From Candidatus Zixiibacteriota bacterium (GTDB lineage Bacteria; RBG-13-66-14; B26-G2; WVWN01), in contig JAUWLW010000009.1 of NCBI GenBank assembly GCA_030613505.1, forward strand, positions 1-64,000: a stretch of 64,000 nucleotides of DNA. The letters are read 5' to 3'. The notes below the pieces were generated by a model. The model did no database searches and was not told the DNA's origin. It saw only the letters and a list, made by a program, of their open reading frames with translations. The translations under genes were made by a program, and so were the position numbers. Below are positions 43,907 to 53,456 of this stretch, piece after piece; position 1 is the stretch's first letter; each line of letters opens with the position of its first letter.

Positions 43907-45439
43907 TTATTCCAACTCCCCCGCGACCTTCTCGGCCGCGGCCAGGACCTCACCCGACTTCACGAGCTCGGCCACGCGGTTGATGTCGTATTGCGTCGGC
44001 CGGTCCTTCTCCATAAAGTCGACGTGCTGGCGGACCAGCTTGTGCACCGCCCCCGCGGCGGCGCCGCCCTTGAGCGGCCGCCGGTGGTCCATCGCCTGGC
44101 ACGCCGCTATAAGCTCAATCGCTATGATGTACCAGGCGTTGCGCAATATCTGCTTCGTCTTGATAGCGGTGTTCATCCCCATGGAGACGAAGTCCTCCTG
44201 GTCCGCGGCGGCGGGTATGGAGCCGGTGGCCGCGGGGTGGCATAGGACGCGGTTCTCGTTGACCAGCATGCCGGCGGTGTACTGCGTGAGCATCAGGCCG
44301 CTGAACATGCCGGCGCCGTGTATCAGGAACGCCGGGAGCCCCTCGCTCAGGTTGGGGTTCATCAGGCGGTTGAGGCGCCGCTCCGAGAGGACGCATACCG
44401 TAGTCGCCGCGGTGCCGACCAGCTCGAGGGCGAAGGCCAGCGGCGTCCCCTGGAAGTTGGCCCCGGTGACCACTTCGTCGTCGTCGGGGAAGAAGAGCGG
44501 GTTGTCGCCGGCGCCGTTGAATTCGATCTCGAACATTTGCCGCGCCCAGTCGAAGGCGTCCTTGGCCGAGCCGACTACCTGGGGCGTGGAGCGGAGGCTA
44601 TACGCGTTCTGGACTTTCTTCTTGCCCATCTTGCCGGGGATGAGCATCTCGGAGCCGTCGACCAGGCGGCGGATGTTGCTCGCGCATTTGACGGCGCCCG
44701 GGTAGCCGCGGGCTTTGTGAAGGCGTTCGTCCAGGCAAAGCGTATTGAGGTTCAGGACCTCGAACGTCATGGCGGCGATGACTTCCTGCGTCTTGGCCCA
44801 ACGGTAGGCGTCGTGGACCTCGAGGGCGCCCATGCCGGCGATGACGTTGGAGCCGTTGATGGTGGCGAGGCCGTCGCGGGCCTCGAAGACGATGGTGGGT
44901 ACGCCGGCGGCATCCATGGCCTTTTTACCTTCCATTCGCTTGCCGCCGAAGAAAGCCTCGCCCTCGCCTATGAGCACGAGCGCCACCTGGCTCATGGGCG
45001 AGAGGTCGCCGGAGGCGCCCACCGAGCCGTACCGGAATACGACCGGCGTAACGCCCTTATTGAGCATGTCGACGAGGGTCTCTACCACTACCGGCCTGAG
45101 CCCCGAAAAGCCGACGCAGTGACAGTTGACGCGGGTGGCCATCGCGGCGCGGATGTCGTCGACGTCGCAGGGCTCACCGCAGCCCGCGGAGTGGGAGTAC
45201 ACGAGGTAGCGTTGGAATTCCTGCGTTTGCTCGGGCGTGAGGACTACTTCCGAAAACTCGCCGATGCCGGTCGTCACGCCGTACATGACCTCGCGCTTCT
45301 CCAATTTGTCGTCCAGCATCGCGCGGCATTTACGAATCCGTTCCCACGCGTCCTCGGTCACCTCGACCGGCTCGCCGCCGCGCGCGATTTTAACTAGACT
45401 CTCGATCGTAAGCGATTTACCGTCGAGTTTAGCCGTCAT
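43907..45439 (-). CDS. Histidine ammonia-lyase-type MIO enzyme
   Basis: 510 residues. The autocatalytic MIO cofactor arises from Ala142-Ser143-Gly144 in GASGDLSPMS; Tyr53 in YGVTTGIG is the catalytic base. The selectivity pair is Ser82-His83 (VYSHSAG), the histidine-type, rather than the HL or FL of tyrosine or phenylalanine enzymes, and QEDFVSMG keeps the HAL-type Glu. Histidine is therefore the best guess, but VTT in place of VNT and GFSGLRP differ from the classic HutH. No other hut genes are near. AGGAGG precedes ATG 45439. Confidence 0.8.
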   Translation of the reverse strand: MTAKLDGKSLTIESLVKIARGGEPVEVTEDAWERIRKCRAMLDDKLEKREVMYGVTTGIGEFSEVVLTPEQTQEFQRYLVYSHSAGCGEPCDVDDIRAAMATRVNCHCVGFSGLRPVVVETLVDMLNKGVTPVVFRYGSVGASGDLSPMSQVALVLIGEGEAFFGGKRMEGKKAMDAAGVPTIVFEARDGLATINGSNVIAGMGALEVHDAYRWAKTQEVIAAMTFEVLNLNTLCLDERLHKARGYPGAVKCASNIRRLVDGSEMLIPGKMGKKKVQNAYSLRSTPQVVGSAKDAFDWARQMFEIEFNGAGDNPLFFPDDDEVVTGANFQGTPLAFALELVGTAATTVCVLSERRLNRLMNPNLSEGLPAFLIHGAGMFSGLMLTQYTAGMLVNENRVLCHPAATGSIPAAADQEDFVSMGMNTAIKTKQILRNAWYIIAIELIAACQAMDHRRPLKGGAAAGAVHKLVRQHVDFMEKDRPTQYDINRVAELVKSGEVLAAAEKVAGELE

Positions 45440-45835
45440 CTAAGGGCCTCCTGTAAAGCAGCCGTCGAGCCGGGCCGCCGGGGCCCGACGTAAAGGGCTC
45501 TCGGCGATTTTTCGTGGTAGATGCTACGGCTTCCGCCGCGGGGTTTATCGATATTTAACTTAAACGGCCAACATTGTGGCTTGGCGGTAAACTAATCGGC
45601 GGTGATTCTATCACTTACGAGCCGGAGTCGCAATATATTATTAAATATCCGGGCGACTTTTTTACGCGTTTTAGAGCTCATAGTTAACCTTTTCAACATT
45701 ATCGTATTTATGTTAATATAAAGGGTGGTAACAGGGCGTCGGCGGCGAGGCCGGGAGGGCTTCGCGTAACTTGTCGTGTAGTAGTAATAGTAAGGAGATA
45801 CCGTACCGGTTTTTAGCAAGCGGTTCGAGCGGCGG
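45440..45835. other. Long intergenic region between divergent genes
   Basis: A 396-base gap between hutH-like (minus) and kamA-like (plus). It is AT-rich around 45640-45725. I see no tRNA, terminator, long repeat or convincing ORF; a 75-residue minus-strand ORF (45592-45819) has no protein-like features. AAGGAGATA at 45792-45800 resembles an SD but is 36 bases from the ATG. Promoters for both genes presumably lie here, but none matched well. Confidence 0.4.
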
Positions 45836-47602
45836 ATGTGGGCCGCGGCTCCCGAAATAAAGGCGCTTTTGAAGGCGGCGCCGACGTTTGAGGAAGCCCG
45901 GCTGGCCGTTTTCGATTACCTCGAGGCGCGGAAGCGCGAAGTCCGGGCCGAGGAAGTCGACCTTCCCAGCTGGGAGTGGGAAGTCGTCGACGATTGTATC
46001 GACGTACTGAAAAACATTTTTTCGGCTTATTACGAAAAGTCGGCGAAATTCAGCGGCCTGCGGACCCTTTGGCAGCTGGCGCGGGGCAAGTATTCGGGGA
46101 GGCGCAAGGAGCTGTCGCCCGGGTTATTTGAGGAATTCCGACACCTTTTCCTGGGGATAGCGGGTAGGTCGCCGATCTACGAAGGCAAGGAGCTGCCGAC
46201 GTATGCCGGACTGCACGGCCGCAAGGCCGCGCTCGCGCGTTCACGGGACCTCGACCTCCTCGCGGGCGAATTGGAGGAGGGCCTGGCGCGGTATCCGTCG
46301 GGCCTCGATGAAGATTTAATTGCAGAACGACGACGCAACGCAACGCGCGTAAGGAAACTCTTCGGCGCCACGGACGACGAGTGGGACGATTGGCATTGGC
46401 AGTTCGGTAACGTCATTCGCGACCGCAAGACGCTACAGAAAATAATTACGCTCTCGCGCGAGGAGGCGAAGGCCGTCGACCTCGCCGCCGAGAAGGGCGT
46501 ACCGTTCGGCATCACGCCGTACTACGCGTCGCTGATGCGGCGCCGTGTATCGCGGTCCCGCGTCCACGCCACCCGGGCGCAGGTGATCCCGCCGCTGGCG
46601 TACGTCCAAAGTATGGTTAAGTTCCGCGGCCGGCTCGAGTTCGAATGCGACTTCATGCTCGAGCGCGATACGTCGCCCGTGGACCTCGTGACGAGGCGTT
46701 ATCCCACCATCGCGATCTTAAAGCCCTACAGCGGTTGCTTTCAAATCTGCGTTTATTGCCAGCGCAACTGGGAGGTCACCGGGACCGACCGCGTCGGGGC
46801 CGCGGCGCCCAAGAGGAAGCTCGACGCCGCCCTCGATTGGCTCGAGGCCACGCCTGCGGTCAACGAGGTCCTGGTTACCGGCGGCGACCCGCTCGCGCTG
46901 AGTGACGACCGCCTGGAGTACATTATGGACCGGCTGGCGGCTATGTCCTCCATAGCAAGGGTGCGCCTCGGGACGCGGGCGCTGGTCGTCGCGCCCATGC
47001 GCGTTACGCAGGACCTGGCCGACCTCATAGCCCGTTATAACGAGCCCGGGCGGCGCGAGGTCGTCGTCGTGACCCATTTCGAACATTCCGCGGAGGTCAC
47101 GCCGGAGGCGATGCGCGCGGTGCGGCGGTTCGGCCGGCGGGGCATCGCGGTTTACAATCAGGCGGTATTCACTTTCGCCAACTGCCGCCGCTTCGAGATG
47201 TGTAAGTTGAGATTCGACCTAAGGCGCATCGGCATCGACCCGTACTACCTCTTCAACGCCAAGGCCAAGGAGGAGCTCGACGTCTACCGCGTGCCGCTAG
47301 CGCGCCTGGAGCAGGAGCGCAAGGAGGAGGCGCGGCTGCAGTCGGGCGTCGTGCGGACCGACGCGCCGGTGTACAACATCCCGCGCCTCGGCAAGCACAA
47401 CGTCATCGCCTGGCAGCATCACCGCGTCATCGCCGTCCTTCCGGACGGTCGCCGCGTGTACGAGTTCCAGCCATGGGAGAAGAATATCTCGCCGGAGGAG
47501 GTTTTCGTCGAGGCCGACGTCTCGATTTACGACTTTTTAGAATACCTCAAAGGCCGTGGCGAAAACGTAGACGAGTACAAGACGATTTGGTATTATTTCT
47601 AG
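45836..47602 (+). CDS. KamA-like radical SAM aminomutase
   Basis: 588 residues. The radical SAM motif CxxxCxxC is at Cys301, Cys305 and Cys308 (GCFQICVYC). Around it lie PLALSDDRLEYIM, GTRALVVAP and the PLP-type region of the KamA family, as in lysine- or glutamate-2,3-aminomutase. A 250-residue N-terminal helical domain makes it longer than typical KamA. C-terminal region VYNIPRLGKHNVIAW is retained. The product would be a beta-amino acid; substrate unknown. ATG 45836 lacks an SD at normal spacing. Confidence 0.82.
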   Translation: MWAAAPEIKALLKAAPTFEEARLAVFDYLEARKREVRAEEVDLPSWEWEVVDDCIDVLKNIFSAYYEKSAKFSGLRTLWQLARGKYSGRRKELSPGLFEEFRHLFLGIAGRSPIYEGKELPTYAGLHGRKAALARSRDLDLLAGELEEGLARYPSGLDEDLIAERRRNATRVRKLFGATDDEWDDWHWQFGNVIRDRKTLQKIITLSREEAKAVDLAAEKGVPFGITPYYASLMRRRVSRSRVHATRAQVIPPLAYVQSMVKFRGRLEFECDFMLERDTSPVDLVTRRYPTIAILKPYSGCFQICVYCQRNWEVTGTDRVGAAAPKRKLDAALDWLEATPAVNEVLVTGGDPLALSDDRLEYIMDRLAAMSSIARVRLGTRALVVAPMRVTQDLADLIARYNEPGRREVVVVTHFEHSAEVTPEAMRAVRRFGRRGIAVYNQAVFTFANCRRFEMCKLRFDLRRIGIDPYYLFNAKAKEELDVYRVPLARLEQERKEEARLQSGVVRTDAPVYNIPRLGKHNVIAWQHHRVIAVLPDGRRVYEFQPWEKNISPEEVFVEADVSIYDFLEYLKGRGENVDEYKTIWYYF

Positions 47603-47664
47603 GGGCTAGCGCGCCCGCGTCGGCCGGCCCGATTAAAGCGTTGTACATAAAGACATTTTAAGAT

Positions 47665-47688
47665 AAAAAAGCCGCCCCGCCGGGCGGC
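47665..47688 (-). terminator. Rho-independent terminator for the porin operon
   Basis: GCCGCCC-CGCC-GGGCGGC stem at 47671-47688; on the minus strand it is followed by six T (47665-47670). The plus-strand side has no T-run, so it mainly ends the minus-strand transcript. Confidence 0.85.
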
Positions 47689-47710
47689 CGTTTGCTTTCC
47701 ATAAAACGTC

Positions 47711-48772
47711 TTAGAACCTGACCTGGAACTGCGCGGAAATTTTGTCGTTGTCTATCTCGTCGCCCTCTTCTGTGAAGTGCTGGTAGTTGGCCATGAGCTT
47801 GCAGTGGTGGCCCGGGTCGAAGTGCAGGTTCACGCCGCCGGTGACGGCGTCCGCGGCGTCGTCCGGTATGTTACGGGCGGCGTCGTAGCGTTCCCAACGC
47901 GCCGCCGGTTCTACGATCTGGAGCCAGGGCCAGGGGAGCGGGTGCTTATAACTCCCATGGAGGTAACACCCGGCGTCCGAAAGGTCTACGGTGCCGCCGC
48001 CGGCGGGCTGCTGGAAGGTTTGCTCGCGGTAGAGGAGTTCTCCCTGGAAGGTGAAGCGCTCGTGGTCGAAGGCGACGCAGCCGCCGTAGCGGGCGCCGTC
48101 GCCGGTCCCGTAGGGGGCCGTGTACGGCTTACCCAGGTAGTAGTATCCCTCAAACGTTAGGCCCTTTGTCGTCGCCCAGGGAAGCGGGTTGCCGGCGACG
48201 CGGACGGCGACGTCCTTGGCGACGTTCTCGTCGACGCGGTTCGGGCCGGAGCCGTTTACGGCCGCGACCGCCAACGATACCCAGTCCGGCCTGTCGTGGG
48301 ATTGGAGTTTGAACTCGAGCTGGGCGCCGACGTCGCGCCCGAGCGGCGGCGCGACGTTTAACGTTACCATGGAGCGGTCGATTAAGAGCAACTTCGACGT
48401 CGACGTGTACGACTCGCGGCTGAACGGCACCAAGAATTGCCCCGCCCGGAATTCTGTATACGGGATAACGTCAAGCGTACCGTACGCGTCCATTAGGGGC
48501 TTGGCACAGGCGACGTCGAAGTATATGGAGTATCCGGCGTACTTGAAGACGTCGCCCCGGAAAATAAGGCTGGCCGACCTGAGGCTGAAGGTGCTCACGG
48601 TCGGCGCGCCGACCGCGAGCTCGTCGCCGTTTTGGTACGCGTACCGGCCTATGGCGTAGCCGGATATTATCAGGTTGCCGTGGGTGGATTTGACTACTTC
48701 GTAATCGGCAGCGGCGCCGGCGACCGATATTAGAAGGATCGATATGAGATAAGGTGCGGACCTTCGAGCCAT
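47711..48772 (-). CDS. Porin, OprO/OprP-like
   Basis: 353 residues with a signal peptide (YLISILLISVAGAAA) and a 16-strand-like beta pattern ending in a terminal Phe (FQVRF). NLIISGYAIGRYAYQ and RGDVFKYAGYSIYFDV fit the phosphate-selective porin O/P group. Its ligand is unknown. It starts 14 bases downstream of the permease stop, so the two form an operon and it may serve the same organic acid uptake. Confidence 0.75.
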   Translation of the reverse strand: MARRSAPYLISILLISVAGAAADYEVVKSTHGNLIISGYAIGRYAYQNGDELAVGAPTVSTFSLRSASLIFRGDVFKYAGYSIYFDVACAKPLMDAYGTLDVIPYTEFRAGQFLVPFSRESYTSTSKLLLIDRSMVTLNVAPPLGRDVGAQLEFKLQSHDRPDWVSLAVAAVNGSGPNRVDENVAKDVAVRVAGNPLPWATTKGLTFEGYYYLGKPYTAPYGTGDGARYGGCVAFDHERFTFQGELLYREQTFQQPAGGGTVDLSDAGCYLHGSYKHPLPWPWLQIVEPAARWERYDAARNIPDDAADAVTGGVNLHFDPGHHCKLMANYQHFTEEGDEIDNDKISAQFQVRF

Positions 48773-48786
48773 AAATTATCATCCCG

Positions 48787-50355
48787 TTATATTGTCCAGA
48801 GCAACGTCAAGAGGGCGCAGAGGGCCGTAATGCTTAGGGAGACGAAGATAGTCTTGCGGAGGACGTTGCTTTCTTCGCCTATGGCGTCAATGATGGCTGC
48901 GGCGTTCTGGAGCTTGGCCGGGCTTATGACGGAGGCGAGGCCGCCGCCGATGCCGGAGGCCGCCGCCCAGACGAGGCCGACTATTTTTATTTTTTCCGCG
49001 AACGTCGCGGTGTCGACGTGCAGTTTGGTGAGCATCGCGATAGACGACGTCTCCGAGCCCGAGATGAAGCCGCCCAGGAGACCCAGGAAGGGGGCGACGA
49101 GGCCGTAGAGGTCGCCGAAGGTCGAGGCCGCGCCGTGGGCCAAGACGAAGACCATATTATGAAAAGGAACGGGCAATTCCCACCCCGTGGGGCCGGCGAC
49201 TTTCCCTGAATGATTGATGACGTAGGCCACGGCGAAGTATACGGCCGCGGCTATCGCCGGGCGCCAGGATCGGCGTACCCATTTCCGCGCCGCCCGGGAG
49301 AACTCTTCCCGCGTCGGCCTGAGGAACGGTAGCGCGAGGAACGTGGTTACCGTGACCCAGAAGTACGCCTGCCAGAAGAAGCGGATTTTGACCGGGGCCC
49401 CCGGTACGACCTCGAGCGGCATGGCGAGCTTTTTGAATACGAGATCGAAGAACGGCAGGCTCGGCGTATTGGTCAGCGCCGCGGCAACGACTAGTATTAT
49501 CCAGGGCGAGACGGCCGCGGCCAGCGACATGCGCGCCCGCGCCGCGCTATCCGCTTCGGTCGGTTCGCCGCGCTCGTAGAACTTTTGCCCCCGCAGAGAT
49601 ACGTACGCCGCCATGACGACGACGACCGCGGCGCCGGCAGCCACGCCGGTAAGCGTCGTCATGCCGACGCGGTTCATCCCTATGGCGACGAAACCCGCGG
49701 TGAGGCCGGCCACGAGCGTCGGTACGGCCCCCTTCAGCATAAGCTTGAATCGGCCCACGAGGTAGAGCATGCCGAACGCGATGCCGGTGGACATGACGGG
49801 CATGAAACGCGCGAAGTACCAGCCCGCCTCGTTGGGTTCCATGCCGGTGAGCGAGGCGAATACTACGACCGGGATGCCGAGCAGCGCGTACGTGCAGAGG
49901 GCGTCGTAACCGAGAGCCGGCAAGGCGATGGCGACGAAGGAGGAATAGCCGAGCGCGATCATAATGGGCGGCAGTATCGACACCGGCGTGGCGCCCAGGG
50001 AGGCGAGCAGGGTCCCGAAGCCGATGTTGATGATGAGGATCTGGACGACGCGGTCGTTGCGCGCGATCCCCTTTAGCGTCGCCACCAGTCGCGTCACCGC
50101 GCCGCACTCCAACATGACGCCCATTTGAAACAACGACGCCACGACCATGAGCGTAATGGGTAGCGACTCGACTACGCCTGCGACGCTCGCGACCAAGCAG
50201 ACGCGGGGAGACGTTTTGAAATAGAAAATGGCGACGGCGAGCGTGAAGAACCAGCCTATAACGCCGGCCGTATCCGCGGCCTTTTTCAGGAACGCGATGA
50301 GGCAGAAGATAACTATTACGGGCGATAACGCAAAAAGGACGGCGAGCCACGACAT
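48787..50355 (-). CDS. L-lactate permease (LctP/LldP-like)
   Basis: 522 residues with about 12-14 membrane helices. Repeated family motifs are present: GATPVSILPP, GFISGSETSSIAML near residue 430, and SVISPAKLQNAAAI near the end. LctP proteins import lactate or glycolate with H+. A longer ORF extends upstream, but ATG 50355 has GGAGG nine bases upstream. A promoter with an internal palindrome is at 50424-50453. Substrate is not certain. Confidence 0.85.
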   Translation of the reverse strand: MSWLAVLFALSPVIVIFCLIAFLKKAADTAGVIGWFFTLAVAIFYFKTSPRVCLVASVAGVVESLPITLMVVASLFQMGVMLECGAVTRLVATLKGIARNDRVVQILIINIGFGTLLASLGATPVSILPPIMIALGYSSFVAIALPALGYDALCTYALLGIPVVVFASLTGMEPNEAGWYFARFMPVMSTGIAFGMLYLVGRFKLMLKGAVPTLVAGLTAGFVAIGMNRVGMTTLTGVAAGAAVVVVMAAYVSLRGQKFYERGEPTEADSAARARMSLAAAVSPWIILVVAAALTNTPSLPFFDLVFKKLAMPLEVVPGAPVKIRFFWQAYFWVTVTTFLALPFLRPTREEFSRAARKWVRRSWRPAIAAAVYFAVAYVINHSGKVAGPTGWELPVPFHNMVFVLAHGAASTFGDLYGLVAPFLGLLGGFISGSETSSIAMLTKLHVDTATFAEKIKIVGLVWAAASGIGGGLASVISPAKLQNAAAIIDAIGEESNVLRKTIFVSLSITALCALLTLLWTI

Positions 50356-50423
50356 CGGCGCGAGACCTCCGGAAAAATAAATTAAATTAAAACTAACACG
50401 GCCGGACGACCTAGGCAAGGCAA

Positions 50424-50453
50424 ATAATATTGCTACGTACGTTGCCAAGTTAA
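50424..50453 (-). promoter_or_regulatory. Promoter of the permease operon, with internal palindrome
   Basis: TTAACT (50448-50453) and TATTAT (50424-50429) on the minus strand, spacer 18. Between them lies the near-palindrome GCTACGTACGTTGC (50432-50445, one mismatched pair), a possible operator. Confidence 0.45.
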
Positions 50454-50489
50454 CCTAATATCGAAGCCGATACCGGCCCAAATGGAAAA

Positions 50490-50507
50490 CCGCCCCCGAG
50501 AGGGCGG
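50490..50507 (-). terminator. Terminator of proline dehydrogenase gene
   Basis: CCGCCC-CCGAGA-GGGCGG hairpin; on the minus strand it is followed by TTTTCC. It lies just after the proline dehydrogenase stop. Confidence 0.68.
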
Positions 50508-50530
50508 CGTTTATAGGGGGCCTTTCCGGG

Positions 50531-51439
50531 TTATGTAAGTTCGTATTTAACGAAGATGTTGCGGAAGATTTGACCGGCGAGGCGGGGATTTTCCTTCAGG
50601 CGACGGGTGGAGTACGCGTACCAGGCGGTCCCGAAGGGGACGTAGATGCGGAGCTTGTGGCCCGCTGCCACGATTGTATCGCGGAGTTTGGCGTCCACGC
50701 CCAGGAGCATCTGGAATTCATATTGATCGCGCTCGAGGCCGTACTCGTAGACCGCGCGCAACCCCTCCCAGACCATCTTCTCGTCGTGGGTAGCGATGCC
50801 GACGTAGCACCCGCCGTCCAGAAGGACGTCGAGCAGGAGGCTGAAGTTGGCGTTTACTACGGCTTTGTCCTTGTAGGCCAGTTCCCGCGGCTCGTTGTAG
50901 ATACCCTTGCACAGGCGAAGGTTGGCCTTGGCCGCGGCGAGCCCCGCGCAATCGGCCAGGCTGCGACGGAGGTACGATTGGATAACGGTGCCGACGTTGT
51001 CGTACCTCTCGCGAAGGGCGTAATATACGTCGAGGGTATCCTGGGTGCAAGAAGAGTCTTCCATGTCGACGCGGACGAAGTTGCCGTAGCGCTTAACCTC
51101 GTCGCAAATGGCGGCGACGTTTTCCCGGCAGAACGCCTTGTCTATTTTTAAGCCTAACATAGTCGGTTTGAGGGAGATATTCGAGTCGAGTTTTTCGGCG
51201 TCTATAGCCGCGAGGACTTTCTTGTAGGCCTCCACCGCGGCCAACGCTTCGTCGCGGTCGTCGATTTCCTCGCCAAGGATGTCTATCGTGGCGCATATTC
51301 CGCGATTGTTTAACGCTTTGACAACGCGGACGGCGTCTTCCAGTTTGTCGCCGGCGATGTAGCGGCCGGCGAAGCGCCGCACCAGCGGCCGTGGAACGAG
51401 CGGCAGCGTCGCGACGATGGCTTTGTTGAACAAGCTCAT
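50531..51439 (-). CDS. Proline dehydrogenase
   Basis: 302 residues; oxidises proline to pyrroline-5-carboxylate with FAD. SLKPTMLGL, RVDMEDSS, VIQSYLRRS, RLCKGIYNEP and the closing YVPFGTAWYAYSTRRLKENP form the TIM-barrel flavin and proline-binding motif set of PutA/PRODH. Stand-alone, as in Bacillus and Thermus. A promoter is at 51521-51549 and AGGAGGAG precedes the ATG. The dehydrogenase partner for P5C is not in the window. Confidence 0.93.
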   Translation of the reverse strand: MSLFNKAIVATLPLVPRPLVRRFAGRYIAGDKLEDAVRVVKALNNRGICATIDILGEEIDDRDEALAAVEAYKKVLAAIDAEKLDSNISLKPTMLGLKIDKAFCRENVAAICDEVKRYGNFVRVDMEDSSCTQDTLDVYYALRERYDNVGTVIQSYLRRSLADCAGLAAAKANLRLCKGIYNEPRELAYKDKAVVNANFSLLLDVLLDGGCYVGIATHDEKMVWEGLRAVYEYGLERDQYEFQMLLGVDAKLRDTIVAAGHKLRIYVPFGTAWYAYSTRRLKENPRLAGQIFRNIFVKYELT

Positions 51440-51520
51440 CCGGTGCTCCTCCTGCGACGGTAGAATGAACGTTAAGTCCGTACTTTACGGCGGCGTTGTA
51501 CCCGCCGACGGCATCCACTT

Positions 51521-51549
51521 AATATATCGTAACGAAGGCCGGCTATCAA
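51521..51549 (-). promoter_or_regulatory. Promoter of proline dehydrogenase
   Basis: TTGATA (51544-51549) and TATATT (51521-51526), 17-base spacer, 5/6 match for each. The predicted leader is about 75 bases. Confidence 0.62.
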
Positions 51550-51611
51550 GCCCCGGTAACGATAGACGGGGCCCGAGCCTTCCGATAGCCGTTAGCGTAC
51601 GTAGGCGAATT

Positions 51612-53363
51612 TTAACGAGTGATTACCAATCGCCGGTTTAGCGTTCCGTTGGCCGTTCGGAGGCGGTAGACGTAAACGCCGGGCGCCAGCGGCCGGCCCG
51701 CCTCGTCGGCTACGTTCCAGGCGATCTCTTTGGCGCCGGCGGCGGCGTGGCCTTCGTAGAGGGTCCGTATTTTGCGGCCGGCGTAGTCGTAGACCTCGAG
51801 CGCGACGGCCCCGGGTTGGGCCAGCTCGAACTTGATGGTCGTGGCGTCTCGGGCCGGGTTAGGCCGGTTCTGATAAAGGGCCGCGCCTTTCGGCAGCGCC
51901 TTGCCCGACGCCCGCCCCTTGACCGGGCCGAAGGTCGACGTTTCCCCCTTCAAGTCCACGCCCTCGAGCAGGTACTCGTAATCGCGGCCCGCTTCGACGC
52001 CCCGGTCGACGTAGTTATATGGCGAGCGGCCGGCGACGAGGTTCTCGTTGAGCTTCGCGTAATCGACCGTCGCCGGTCCTTCCGCGGTCGGCCGGCGGTA
52101 GAGGTTGAAGCCCGCCACGTCGCGTTCGTTCGCGACTTCCCAATGAAGCGTTACGCCGCCGGCGGCGGCCTCGGCCCGGAACGACGTTACGTTTACGGGT
52201 AACTCCGAAAAGCCGAGCTTAAGGAGTTTGAGAAGCACCGGATATTGTTCGGCGCAGGTGATGGGGATTTGGTAGGCCGGCGGTTGTTGGGAGGTATCGA
52301 TCTCGAACGTGAAGCCCCAGCACTTGTCGTGGCCTTTACCGTCGTATTCCCAATCGCACGCCGTCCCGCTCCCCAGGTAGCGCAACGTTTCCCAGAAATT
52401 GCCGTGCCGCCACCCCGATAAAGTTTCTATGAGATATAACGAGACGTTTTTGAAGTACGTATAATCGGGCTCGGGGGGATGGCCGTAATCGTGGTTCCAG
52501 GGATACATGCAATATCGGCCGGACGAGTGATAATTTAGGGCGTAATTAAACTGGTGTTCGTTGCTATTGACGAGGTCGCGGATAGCTTGGGTTTCCGGTT
52601 CCGAAAAGGCGTAGGGGCCGCAATAGGTAGAGGCGTTCGGGTTGTGACTGCACCCCGGTACTTTACCCCACTCGTAGTCGTAATTACGGTTGAGGTCGAC
52701 GCCGTAGCTCCCGCCGCCGTTGTCTCGGCGGTTTTTTCGCCACCTGTTGTAAACCTTGAAGACGTGGTTGTGGCCGTCAGGGTTAAGCATGGGGATTATC
52801 CAGGTCTCGACGTTATCGACTATCAGCTTGACGTCGGGATCGGTCGGGTATTTCTCGCATAATTTCTTGGCGAGGTAAAGCGGCACCTCGACCGTCATGA
52901 TCTCGTTGGCGTGGTGGTTGCCGTCTATGAGGATATCCTTTTCGGCTGCCTCGTGCGTCGCGACGTTGTCTGATATCTTCAGCGCCCAGATTTCGCGTTT
53001 CTCCCACGTATCGCCGACGTCGTAGAGCCTGCAGATATTCGGGTAGGTGCTGGCGAGCCCTTGTAATATGGAAACCATCTCGTCGTACTCGGTATACTCG
53101 GAGGGCGGCGCGTCGGCGGTATCGATTTCGTCCAGAACGTCGTAGGAGATACTTTTAAGGCCAAGGACGGCGAGGTCGTCGGCCGACGCGTATAGGTCAA
53201 AGTGACCGGCGGCGTCCGCCCCGGCGACGTCGAAATCGTAGCGTCGCAGGTCGGCCATAAGGCGAGCCGGGTCGGCGTACGCGCGCGTTAAGTAAACGGT
53301 ATCCGCGGCGGCTCCCGCGGCCAACGCAGCGACCACGGTTACAAATAATACTACGCTTTTCAC
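51612..53363 (-). CDS. Secreted M14 zinc carboxypeptidase with sorting tail (copy 1)
   Basis: 583 residues. Signal peptide (VVLFVTVVAALAAGAAA), then a propeptide-like region, then the M14 domain with HANE at His151-Glu154, the third zinc ligand in NYHSSGR (His279), DLNRNYDY, and the catalytic Glu354 in TFEIDT. A fibronectin-III-like segment (about 395-490) leads to the PNP...GVYVYRLR tail, the same design as copy 2 and the metzincin. GTG 53363 has GAGGAGGTGA upstream. It degrades peptides at the cell surface or medium. Confidence 0.9.
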   Translation of the reverse strand: MKSVVLFVTVVAALAAGAAADTVYLTRAYADPARLMADLRRYDFDVAGADAAGHFDLYASADDLAVLGLKSISYDVLDEIDTADAPPSEYTEYDEMVSILQGLASTYPNICRLYDVGDTWEKREIWALKISDNVATHEAAEKDILIDGNHHANEIMTVEVPLYLAKKLCEKYPTDPDVKLIVDNVETWIIPMLNPDGHNHVFKVYNRWRKNRRDNGGGSYGVDLNRNYDYEWGKVPGCSHNPNASTYCGPYAFSEPETQAIRDLVNSNEHQFNYALNYHSSGRYCMYPWNHDYGHPPEPDYTYFKNVSLYLIETLSGWRHGNFWETLRYLGSGTACDWEYDGKGHDKCWGFTFEIDTSQQPPAYQIPITCAEQYPVLLKLLKLGFSELPVNVTSFRAEAAAGGVTLHWEVANERDVAGFNLYRRPTAEGPATVDYAKLNENLVAGRSPYNYVDRGVEAGRDYEYLLEGVDLKGETSTFGPVKGRASGKALPKGAALYQNRPNPARDATTIKFELAQPGAVALEVYDYAGRKIRTLYEGHAAAGAKEIAWNVADEAGRPLAPGVYVYRLRTANGTLNRRLVITR

Positions 53364-53388
53364 GCCGTCACCTCCTCGGGGTAACCGT

Positions 53389-53425
53389 TAAAAAAGCCCG
53401 GTTCGGCGCGAGCGCCGCCGGGCTT
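53389..53425 (-). terminator. Terminator between the M14 genes
   Basis: A long hairpin, AAGCCCGG with CCGGGCTT and inner CGGCG with CGCCG, followed on the minus strand by a run of T (TTTTTTAACGG). It ends the transcript of copy 2. Confidence 0.82.
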
Positions 53426-53456
53426 TCGTCATTATTATCTGTTAGGTCGTCTCAAG

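Noticed and set aside
45592-45819. 75-residue minus-strand ORF in the hutH-kamA gap
   Set aside because: Low-complexity composition, no SD and no motif.
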